Shown here piece after piece: positions 53,786 to 63,200 of a stretch of DNA of 64,000 nt (positions are counted from its first letter, which is position 1; the number at the start of each line of letters is the position of its first letter). The notes beneath the pieces were generated by a model. That model saw only the letters and a list, made by a program, of their open reading frames with translations. It did not search any database and had not been told where the DNA came from. The stretch lies in NCBI GenBank assembly GCA_030068145.1, contig JAPJBO010000109.1:310001-374000 (forward strand). Reading direction: 5' to 3'. Made by a program: the position numbers and the translations under genes. The stretch is from Diplonema papillatum. Its lineage: Eukaryota; Euglenozoa; Diplonemea; Diplonemida; Diplonemidae.

Positions 53786-54360
53786 TTTGACACAGTGAGC
53801 CAATGCCTCTCATCTCACCTTTAAGGCACGGCTGTGCCACGTATACTCTTGACAGACGCTAGCGTCCGGCATTCTGCATGCGTGTTACAGTCGTTGGGTG
53901 GTGTTGACAAGGGGCTTCATCGGTCACTCGAGGGAGCTTCGTTACTCCACCGCCGTAGGTTCCCCCCTGCTCTGGGAGGCCTCTTCGGTCGATGCTGCTG
54001 CTTCGTTTTTGGACTTCATCTCTCTCACCTTTCCTCAGTGGTAGAGTGTCAGTTCACGTACATCCGGGGTTTTGAAAGTCTCCGGTGAAAGCCTTTGGTG
54101 CTAAAGGGGTAATTGGGGTATCGTATACTAGTGTGTGTATCGTATCTGCGGTAGCGGCAGTACGTCGGGGTGTCGTTGTTCGACGATTCGACTTGTTTTA
54201 GGGCGCGCTCTCATTTCCCAGGACCGGTATTCCAGTCTCCTTTTGTGCTACCGCCGATCCCGAAGATCGATCTGTTCGGTGTCTTGCGATCGTGTGTTGT
54301 TTGCTTGGTTCGAGTTTTTTGTGTTTCCGACGATCCCGTGGGACGTACAGATTGGGGTTT
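53786..54360. repeat. Intergenic with tRNA-like and stem-loop blocks
   Basis: 54030-54096 reads TCACCTTTCCTCAGTGGTAG then AGTGTCAGTTCAC and CCGGGGTTTTGAAAGTCTCC, ending GGTGA. CTC-GAG flanks a D-loop-like AGTGGTA, TCACC pairs GGTGA at the ends, and CCGGGG pairs TCTCCGG. It is therefore tRNA-like, but the anticodon arm does not fold, so I do not call a tRNA. 54328-54360 is a stem-loop repeat (TTTCCGACGATCCCGTGGGA). Confidence 0.5.
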
Positions 54361-54560
54361 TTGTGCGGTCGACGATATACGTCGTTCTGATGTCTGACGA
54401 CTTTGTTTATTAGCTTGCTTTGTTTTCCTTGTGGACCTTTTATTTCCTCCTTTCAAACTAAAAATTTCTTCCTCTAGGACAATCCCTTCTCACCAATCAG
54501 TTTACTCCCTTTTGCAAATAGAAATTCAGCCATGTGGCCCATTCTGACGCTTTGTCTCCA
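54361..54560 (+). repeat. Repeat with conserved CGACG/CGTCG stem, copy 2
   Basis: Matches 37440-37621 along its length. It follows directly after the stem-loop block here, suggesting the two belong to one longer unit. Confidence 0.75.
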
Positions 54561-54851
54561 GGCTCTTGCTTAACTATCCGTAGACATACACTTCTCATGA
54601 CAACTCGTTCACATTTGGCAAAGTCGGATAATTTTTTTTTTTTTTTTTTGACGGCGTGCCTCAGCTAACGTAAGAGGGGGAGAAAGATGTATTGCCCCCC
54701 ACCCCCAGTCAGCTCGCTCTCTTCTCGCCGGGTGTAAAAGTCTACCCCCTCAACGTCAGCAAGTGTCAGACTAAGCCCGCCCGAAGGCGGTTGATTCCTT
54801 TAGGCCGCGGTTTTCTTTACCAGCGGAAGTTGTTTGGAGATGGCTGTTTGT

Positions 54852-54885
<34 letters not shown>

Positions 54886-55789
54886 GTGCCGCGGAGGAAA
54901 AGAAATAAAAGAACGCAACATGTTTTCCGGAGCAGGAGCGCTTGCACCTCAGAGAAGCCTTGTTGTTCCGAAGGGTACGAGCCTTACGGCCTGGGTTCGG
55001 TTCTCTCCCGATTCGTTTCTTTCGGAGTGAAAAACGTTCGCTTGAAATTTGGGGTCTTTGGGCGGCGGCCCATCATCGAAAGGGTTCTTTTAAGGTACGA
55101 CCTGTTTTTCCAAAAAATCCATCCATGCCTTTGAAGTGTTAACCTCACGCGACTAGACGATTTTTTGGAAATCGTCAGTCGCTCTCATTGAAGATCCATT
55201 CACCGAACACCATCCAATTTCATCAAACCTTGCGGTTCAACTCCAGAAGATATGCGATCGTTCTCGGACCCTGAATTTCAAACAGAGCATCGATCGGGTT
55301 AAAAGATCTTTGCACCGCCACATTCTTGATTCAACCCGATTCAACCCGATCAACGATAATCGCAAGCCAATCATCATCGAATTTGGAATTGATTATCTTG
55401 CGTACGATAGTTGCAATGCATGCGCGCGTTGTGTATTTGTTGCCTGTGGCCGACTACTCGACGTTTCGGCCACCATCCCGTCCTGATAAATTCGTGAATG
55501 AAATCACGACGCAAAGGCGATGTCTGCATGAGCAGATGGACGTGGTAGACCGTGGTGCAGGTGCACCCGTCATAGACGCGGCAGGCGGTGCGACGAATCA
55601 GGAGAAAACCCTTCGGAAGGGGAGAGGCTTTTTGAAAAGCGAAAACGACGCCATCCTGGTGCGATCCACAGATGAAAACTTAAGTTCCCATGAACTCTTG
55701 CCAAGAACTTCTCAAGTACACCCCAAAACAGGGCAAAACAGCGATTTCTGGCGAATTTTTTGCATTTGAGACGATGCCAAAAACCCCCG
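54561..55789. other. Intergenic, mostly unassigned
   Basis: 54757-54832 matches the CCCGAAGGCGGTTGATT family. A 37-base poly-T run lies at about 54849-54885. 55020-55060 is a diverged AACGTTCGCTTGAAATTTGG block related to the tRNA-like repeat. The plus-strand frame 55326-55769 (147 codons) has no recognisable domain. Confidence 0.45.
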
Positions 55790-56015
55790 TACAGTGCAGT
55801 TGCCTTGGAGGCTGGGTGGTCAAATTATCGAAGGTGAAATGGTCAAAATTCCCTGCCAAAAGTGGGCCCACAAAATTTTTCCGAAGTGTGGTATTTGGGG
55901 TATTTGGGCCCAGTAGTAGTAGTAGTAGTAGTAGTATGTGTCATCCTAATCTGGGAACAAGTCCGGGAGAAGAGCGGAGCAATCTTTACAAACAAACGAG
56001 TGACATAACTAGCTA
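55790..56015 (+). repeat. Family R5 copy and TAG-headed repeat, abutting
   Basis: 55790-55912 is R5 (CAGTGCAGTTGCCTTGGAGG to TGTGGTATTTGGGGTATTTG). At 55913 a TAG run starts the second copy of the 445-585 repeat (GTGTCATCCTAATC to GTGACATAAC). One element has inserted next to or in the other. Confidence 0.75.
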
Positions 56016-56404
56016 CTACCGACCGCCCACCGTGGTGACCACCTTAGAGTGTGACAGGTAGCGTCTCCCCTTCCAGTAAAAATAGCCTATGGGGGGGGTC
56101 AGCCGGCTGATGGATGGATGGAATGGTAATTAACAAGATGCCTGGGTGGTTTGAACCTCGTTGTAGAGTGCAAGTTTTAGTCGGGTTCGTTTAACTTCTC
56201 ATGTGCAACCGATGCTCCGAAAAATGTTGGTTCAGCACAGCGGTACTTTTTTCAAAAGAAAAACAAAAGGAGTGGGTGAAGAAAAATGGGGGGTTGTTTG
56301 ATTGGTTTGGGGTGAGGATTGTCGGTCGGTGTTGGTGTTGATGGTGAAAGGGTGCTGTGCCGCTTGCACTGGGCTGGGGGGGGAGGAACAGGTGGGTGGG
56401 GAGG
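56016..56404. other. Intergenic, unassigned
   Basis: 56090-56140 (GGTCAGCCGGCTGATGGATG) is the complement of 36690-36715. There is no gene. Confidence 0.4.
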
Positions 56405-56565
56405 TGCAAGAACGTGCTTGGAATGGTTTATGCCCAACACTTGTGTCCTATATGGACCGTGTTTCGGTCCTTTAAGCCACAGACACGATATGAGGAACCA
56501 TCATCAGCGCGGAAGCCCCGTGTCTGTAGACAGGACAACGATGTGAGCCTGGTATGTCAGGAGGG
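56405..56565 (+). repeat. Family R3, partial copy
   Basis: CAAGAACGTGCTTGGAATGG to CTGTAGACAGGACAACG. More diverged than the other copies. Confidence 0.7.
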
Positions 56566-56569
56566 GGCA

Positions 56570-56769
56570 AAATACTCGAGGGACTGCCTTGTGCTCATTT
56601 CGAAGGAGGCTAAAGGGGGAGAAAACTACAAAGTGGGTCTTTTTTGTTGAACGTTTCACCCGCCACTGAACCCAGATTTACCTGTGTTTCGTGTGGGCTA
56701 CTGCACATTTACCTCCTTTGATCTATTCTCCTCAAGCATTTCCTACAAAGCAGATGCTTGTATAAAAAA
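56570..56769 (+). repeat. Family R1, copy with deletions
   Basis: AATACTCGAGGGACTGCC to CAGATGCTTGTATAAAAAAA. It lacks AATACAACTA before CAAAGTGGGTC and about 20 bp near the GCAACTGGCAG position. Confidence 0.8.
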
Positions 56770-57237
56770 AAAATCGTCAAAGGGAGAACATGTCCGGAGT
56801 TGGGGGCTGCACTGATATACGAAGTCTGCATCAACTGACCGAAGGTGACGAAAATTTTAACGGCGATTTTTTTCTTGTTCTTCGCGTGTACAGGGTATAA
56901 ACCTCTCTGGCGGGGAAAATCTTAGTGTCGTGTTAGTAGGCGCTACTTGCCTCTCATGTATGTTTGATGCTACGCGGGGGAGGTATTAGCATTTTATTCG
57001 TTGCCCTCATTTCTCTTTCAGGTGCAACCGTTGTTCCAGAAATGTTCCCGTCAGTACCAATGTACCAATAAGAAAAGAAAAAGGGGGGTGGAGGGGAATG
57101 AGACTTGTTTGTTCCTGTTTTTTCTCAATTTTTTTTTCAATGTGCGAGACGAAAGGACGCTAAGCCCCGTTTCCTACCGCACCTGAGAAAGGATTAAAAA
57201 CAAGCAGCAAATAGAAAAAGTGTTTTGAGGGGGTTTG
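56770..57237. other. Intergenic, unassigned
   Basis: No gene was seen. Near 57020-57050 GTGCAACCGTTGTTCCAGAA resembles 58745-58790 (GTGCAACCGTTGGTCCGGAA) and 56205. Confidence 0.4.
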
Positions 57238-57535
57238 CAAGAACGTGCTTGGACTGGGTATGTGCTCAACACCGCCCTGGTCCCGTCTGCGCCGTGTTTC
57301 GGTCCTTTAAGCCACGGACACATAAGGCGGACCATCATCAGCGCGGAACCTGAGTGTCTGCAGACAGGACAACGGTGTGAGTCTGGTTTGTCAGGCGGCT
57401 GTTCGTAGCTCGTCACAGCCAGTGCTACTAGAGCACAGGCGAATCCGTCACGGGGAGAAGGCCCCTACAACCGTGTCTGAGCAATCAGTTAAAAAACTCA
57501 GGGCACTCGCCCTGATTGTGACTGCGACTCGCTAG
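57238..57535 (+). repeat. Family R3, near-full copy
   Basis: CAAGAACGTGCTTGGACTGG to GACTGCGACTCGCTAGG. It has a short deletion (GGAACACCC) relative to 33226-33533. Confidence 0.8.
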
Positions 57536-57619
57536 GCAGCACTGACTTGTCTTCTTTTTACGGTGGCAATCTGCCCGCAGAGCGTGGACATGTAATAGAA
57601 AAAGTGTTTTGAGGGGGGG

Positions 57620-57812
57620 GGGCAGCGCTCTTGTTAAGGATCAGCCACTTTGGCCGGATGGCCGGATAAACCAGACCCCCCCCCCTCTACAGTGCAGTTG
57701 CCTTGGAGGCTGGGTGGTCAAATTCTCTAAGGTGAAATGGTCAAAATTCCCTGCCAAAAGTGGGCCCACAAAAATTTTCCAAAGTGTGGTATTTGGGGTA
57801 TTTGGGGCAAAA
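57620..57812 (+). repeat. Inverted linked block and family R5 copy 3
   Basis: 57622-57675 (GGATCAGCCACTTTGGCCGG) is the complement of 37108-37158, and 57690-57812 is family R5. Confidence 0.75.
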
Positions 57813-58144
57813 AAAAAATTTTTTTTTTCTGACCGCCCACCGTGGTGACCACCTTCTCCCCCCTCCACAGGTAGCGTCTGATGGATCCACAGTGAAAATA
57901 GCAAGATGGGGGGGGGGGGGGGGGGGGGAATCCCGGGGGATGGATGGGGAGCGAGAGACAGAGAACACATCAAACCAAGCCGAGGAGGGGTCGTGGCCGG
58001 ACACCCTTCTTCACGAAGGAGCTTATGTGCTTTTTCTCCCCCTGCAGATAGGCTGTGATAGCCTGCTGACATTTGAGGACATCAGAAAGCAGAATACCTG
58101 TAGCAATGGCCTGCATTAGCCGCTGCTGACAGACTGTGATCATT
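57813..58144. other. Intergenic, unassigned
   Basis: A poly-G run lies at 57907-57928. Nothing coding was recognised. Confidence 0.4.
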
Positions 58145-58500
58145 TGGATTAGTTCTTTGGATTAGATTGCAAAGAATCTGTGGCGATGATCTGCATCGCC
58201 GGCGTCGCGGTTATCTCTTCGCACGTGATGTCTCATGTTTTCGCCCTTCCAGCTTGTCTTGATCGTCGCGCTCAGGCGCGCGTTTGGTGTTTCATCGGTT
58301 GCGCGTCGATGGTTACTTCTTTCCGGCGCTTGGGCGATGGCTGTGCTGTCTTCTGTGGAGCCTCCGACGTTAGAATGCAGAACATCTGTAGCGATAGCCT
58401 GCGTTCGATCAAAGAGGTAGCTCTTCGATCGTACTTTTCTTCCTCGCCGGGTGTGCATGCTTCTACGATCCCTGCCTTTGCTTTCACGCTGGAATAGGCA
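58145..58500 (-). repeat. Dispersed repeat, relative of 51686-51860 and 41400-41530
   Basis: GAATCTGTGGCGATGATC matches 41500. CTTGTCTTGATCGTCGCGCT with CAGGCGCGCG matches the complement of 51760-51800. A minus frame is open over 58162-58542 but lacks a known domain. Confidence 0.55.
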
Positions 58501-59547
58501 GCAGCAGGCAATTCGATGCAGTTCCAGAACCGGCGCAGTCACGCCTTAGAAACCCCAGGGTCTGTCCCCGCTCGCCGACTTGTGTTCTCGTCTCCGCTGA
58601 CCTTCCCCAGAGAGAGAGAGAGAGAGAGAGAGACGAGCTAGAGCGCAGGGACCATCCGACTCGCCACTGTCTTCTCCGGTATTTCCTGCAAAACAGGGGC
58701 TTATACAAAGAACATTTCCGGAGTTGGTATTGGACTTATGGTTTCTGATGTGCAACCGTTGGTCCGGAAATGTTCCCGTCAGTACAAACATGTACTATTA
58801 AAACGAGAAAAAAAACATAGTGTTGCGCGGCGCAGTCTTGACCAGTAAAGGTATCGCACTTGTTTTCAATTTTGTTGGTTGGTGTTGTCAAATAGTTGTA
58901 GTAGTAGTTGACGAGGAGCTGCCGAAGGCCGGCAGAAGGTAGGGGAGGGGGCAGGCTCTTTCATTCGCTCATTCTCCAGCGTCATCATTTTTTTTAGAGC
59001 GAAGGGTTTTCTTCGTTCTCTCATGGAAACCCACGCCCCTGCACGGGATGGTCAAAATTGTTAAATCCCACCCCTCCCCGGAACCATTTAGCCGTTTTTT
59101 GTGTTTTTTTTTTTTCCCTCTCTTTTTTCCTGTTTCAGTTGGTTCTTTCAAAAAGGCTGGCTGCATTGCAGGGTACTTGATTGCTTCCCTGTATTGTACG
59201 GTCGGTCGTTGATGATGCCTGGCGGTAGAGGAGGGTGGGGGGGCGTGTGTCTTTTTGCAGAGCACCTTTTTTTTGTTTTCTCAATTTTCCTACGAATTCT
59301 TCGGGGAACGGTGACTGGAAAGAAGGGGTGTTGCTCGTCTTCGGGTGATGGCCCCTCCGACCAGAGTGTTTTTTAAAGGTCTGTTTTTCGGACCTTCGGG
59401 AGGCCCTCTCGCGTGTTGCCGACAATCAACCCCGGGGTTGATGTGCAGTCCGGTGTCTTTCGACGTTTCTTGTTGTCCTTTCCTTTGGCTGAGGTGGCCG
59501 AGATGACGGCTCCTGCCCTCGTTGCTTGTCCAGCGATGTCAGGATGT
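58501..59547. other. Intergenic, mostly unassigned
   Basis: 58611-58680 is a GA run followed by CGAGCTAGAGCGCAGGGACC, the terminal block of the CT-tailed element. 59418-59455 (GTTGCCGACAATCAACCCCG then GGGTTGATGTGCAG) is the stem-loop repeat with a longer stem. No gene was seen. Confidence 0.5.
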
Positions 59548-60110
59548 TTGAACAAGACAAGCTCAAACCCCATTCGGCGCCAATTCTGACTCGCTCAGAT
59601 GAAAGCCCATGAAGGCCCATGTCGGTACCGAGGATGTGTGAAGACAGGTACCACGGGTTCACCTCGTAGCAGCTCCAGCCGGTGGTGCAGCAGTTGCGCG
59701 CCCACTGGCAGTTGCCCCACGGCTGGATGACCCAGCGCGCACACCGGCGGCTGCGGCACCGTCCTCGGTCCTTCTTGCAGCACCAGCCGTACGGACACTC
59801 GCGGAGACACTGCGAGTACCACCGGCTCTGCCGGTAGCACTCGGTCCCGAAGACGCTCTCGTCGACAGCTGGCACTTCTTGGCAGGCGGCAGAGGAACAG
59901 CTTGCACGTCCTGTGACGGCTGGATGACCCAGCGGCACGCCGGCGGCTGCGAAGACTTGCCCGGTCGTCCAGCGATACCTTGCCACTGGCGTGCTCGAGG
60001 TCCTTTTGATCCAGCCAAGCCCGGTGGTTAAGATAAGAGAAATTTCGACGTCTTGACACTGCCCGCTCACAGATGAAATTCGGAAGATTTGCGGCTCTTT
60101 GAACGAGACA
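59548..60110 (-). pseudogene. Decayed duplicate of the GH5-GH6 gene's 3' end
   Basis: 59648-59915 is a near copy of 60262-60560, which encodes the last two Cys modules (TECYRQSRWYSQCLRECPYG and WVIQPWGNCQWARNCC are recognisable). Deletions remove parts of both modules and shift the frame, and the terminal codons differ (ending WYLSSHI instead of WYAQCRREC). A second fragment of the WVIQP region lies at about 59915-59960. The 3' flank is duplicated as well: TTTGAACAAGACAAGCTCAA at 59548 corresponds to 60098. This is a same-strand tandem partial duplication, like the one beside the first cellulase gene. Confidence 0.85.
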
Positions 60111-60204
60111 AGCTCAAATCCAATTTCCGACGCTGACTGCTGGTCGGTGGCGTCTCACCGTGTGAGGTGTGTGCTGTAGACTAAGGCTCGCCCACGCGCC
60201 CGTC

Positions 60205-63200
60205 CTAGCACAGCTTTCTGCACGACCAAGAGCGCGAGGTGCACTCCCTGCGGCACTGGGCGTACCACGGGTTCACCTCGTAGCAGCTCCAGCCTGTGGC
60301 GCAGCAGTTGCGCGCCCACTGGCAGTTGCCCCACGGCTGGATGACCCAGCGACACGCCGGCGGCTGCGGCTGCGGCACCGGCGTGCGCGTGTCCTCGTCC
60401 TTCTTGCAGTCCCAGCCGTACGGGCACTCGCGCAGACACTGCGAGTACCACCGGCTCTGCCGGTAGCACTCGGTCCCGAAGACGCAGCAGTTCTCGTCGG
60501 TCGTGCACGGGTGGTACAGCTTGCACTTCTTGGCAGACGGCGGAGTCGGCGGCGCCCGGGTGGGGACAGGGGTGGGGGCCGGCGGCGGCGGCTGGTTGTC
60601 GTTGCAGTCCCACCCGCGCGGGCACTGCCGCAAGCACTGCGAGTACCAGTGGTTCTGCTTGTAGCACCGCGTCCCGTCCACGCAGCACTCCTTGTCGAAC
60701 GTGCACGAGTAGAACAGCTTGCACGTCCTCGGCTTCGTCGGACTCGGCGTCGGCGCCGCTGTTGCCGGCACCGGCGTCGGATACGAACAGTCCCAGTACC
60801 TCCTATCGCACGTCCCCTTCTCGAGACACAGCGTGAGCTCGTCGGTCAGCACGTAGCACTTGTACCCGTCCTTGCAGCACTTCTCCGCCGTGCACTTTTC
60901 GTAACCCCCCAGCGTGCATTTGCCCCCGGGTGCCTCCGTTGCCGGCGCCGGGGTGGCCGGAGCATGCGTGGGAGGAGCAGGCGTATGCGGGGCTGAAGTA
61001 GGCGGGGCGGACGTGGGTGGAGATGATGTAGGGGGGGCTGACGTGGGTGGAGATGATGTAGGGGGGGCTGACGTGGGTGGAGATGATGTAGGGGGGGCTG
61101 ACGTGGGTGGAGATGATGTAGGGGGGGCAGTCGTGGGCGGGGCTGCCGTAGGCGCGTTGGTCGGCGGGGCCTGCGATGGGACGTCGGTCGGCTGCGTCAG
61201 GCGGCACGCGAAGCCGGCTTCGTCGCACACGGTGAGGCACTGGCTGTACCCGGGCAACAGGTTGTAGCACTGTGCGTCACCCACACAGCAGTCCGTCGGC
61301 ATGCAAGGGTCCCCCTCCGGCACGCACACTTTCGACCCCGGTGCAAACGTAGTCGACACCCGCACCGTGCACTCCAACGCACCGCCCGCGTCGCACTCTT
61401 CCAAACAGTACGAAAACCCGTCTCCCAGGAAGTAGCACTGAGCGCCTTCCTCGCAGCAGGGCAGCGAAGTGTCGCATAACCCCCTGTTACCGACGCAGAC
61501 GTTCGGAGAGCCGGTGTGCGGGGCGCCGGTTTCGGCCGTCGGCGCGCGGGAGAGCGGCGGCGCCTCGCACGTGCTGAACGGCGGGCACTCGTCGATGCAG
61601 GTGAAATCCGGCGCGGCGTTGACCCGAAGGCACTCTTTTCCCGGGCAGCAGTCAACCGTGTACGAACACTCTCCGACGGTCAGGCAGCCGGGGACGTAAG
61701 GGATCTCGACGCAGTCGAACGGCGCGGCGCACGTCTGCAGGCACGCGCTGACCCCCAGCCCGAGGGTGAAGCACCGCAGCCCGGCGTTGCAGCACTGTGT
61801 GGAAGAGCACGCCGCGCCTTCCGACACACAGTCCACCGCGGTCACGTCCGGCGCCGGTGCCGGCACCCACGTCGCCTCGGTTTTGACCGAACACTCGTTG
61901 GGCCCCAGAGGATCACACACTGGGCGGCATTGACCAATCCCGAGGACTATGGCGTAACACTGGGACGCGCCGCAGCACGTGGCCCCCGCGCACGACAGGA
62001 AGTCCGGGGTGCAGGCGAGGAGGGACACCGCATTGGCCGCGAGCGTCTGCGCTTGGAGGTCGAACCATTCGCCGGCCATCGGCGCGCTCACCTCGTCGGC
62101 GCTCGCGCCGATGCACTCCGGCATGCCGCATTGCGCGTCGTACCACGAGCACGCCGACGCGTCCGGCAGCGTCGACGTGCATCCATCAGACACCCCTGGG
62201 GTCTTGACCCACAGCAACGCATCGACGTTGGTCAGATTCGCGTCGGCGGTGGGAGCCGCGCCGAACGCAGCGTCCCGCACGTTGCACCAGTGCGCGCACG
62301 TCGCCTCGTCGGTCGCCCCGCCGTTGCGTCCGGTGTCGACGACGAAACGCTTCCCCGGGAACAGCGACGAAAGCACGGCAACATGATTCGCCTCATTGTT
62401 CGCTCCCCCCGCCGGCAACCGTCCGCACGGGTCCGCGCAGCAGCCCGCGGGCTCGTTGCCCGCGCAGAAGCCGAGGGCAGGGCACATAGTCCCCGTCGGC
62501 TGGTAGCTCCCGACGTTCGTGGAGAACCCCCGCACCTTGTCCACGATGCCGAGGCTCTGCACCACGTACGCGTACCGCTGCGCCGCCTCGGGTGCCCCGA
62601 GCAGGCCGCTGTGGCCGGCGTCGAGATACACTGCCACTTCGGGCAAAATCTTGTGGAACTGAGCAACGGCGTACGCGATGCCTTCCGCGTACGCGGACGC
62701 CGTCGCAAGGTTCCCGCACTGCGGGTCGTCTCGCTTTGCTGCGAGGTTGGCTATGGCCCCGGGCTCCACGATGAGGACAATCGGCACGACGCCTTGGTAT
62801 CCCGCGAGCAGGAAGATAAGCTCGTCGATGAAGTCCTTCTTGTACGCCGAGATGCCCGTCGGACACGTCCCCGCCTTCTTCAGGTCGCAGCCCCCCGCCG
62901 CCGCCGCGTAGCAGCAGATCTCCCCGGCTGTTACGGTGCGGTCGCAGTCGCGGTTCGGCAGGTTGTGCACGACGAAGGTGACCACTGGAGCCGGCGTCTG
63001 CAGCGCGGCATCCGCGAGGATGCCTTCCGCCGTGTCCAGGCCCTGCCCGTGGATGCGGGCGGACGAGTCGATCCAGAACGACGTCGGCGCGTCCTTCGCG
63101 GCTTCGAGGCGCTCGGCCACCGACGCATCGGCGGCCGCCGCCGCCGCCGCCCCGACGCGTTGCGCGAAAAGCGCGTTTTTGTACATCCGGCGCGGCGGTG

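Noticed and set aside
54030-54096. Possible functional tRNA gene
   Set aside because: The anticodon stem does not pair and the T-loop lacks the GTTCRA pattern. It is kept only as a tRNA-like repeat.
55326-55769. 147-codon plus-strand frame as a real gene
   Set aside because: No recognisable domain, codon use unlike the GC-rich genes here, and its end runs into family R5 and the adjoining repeats.
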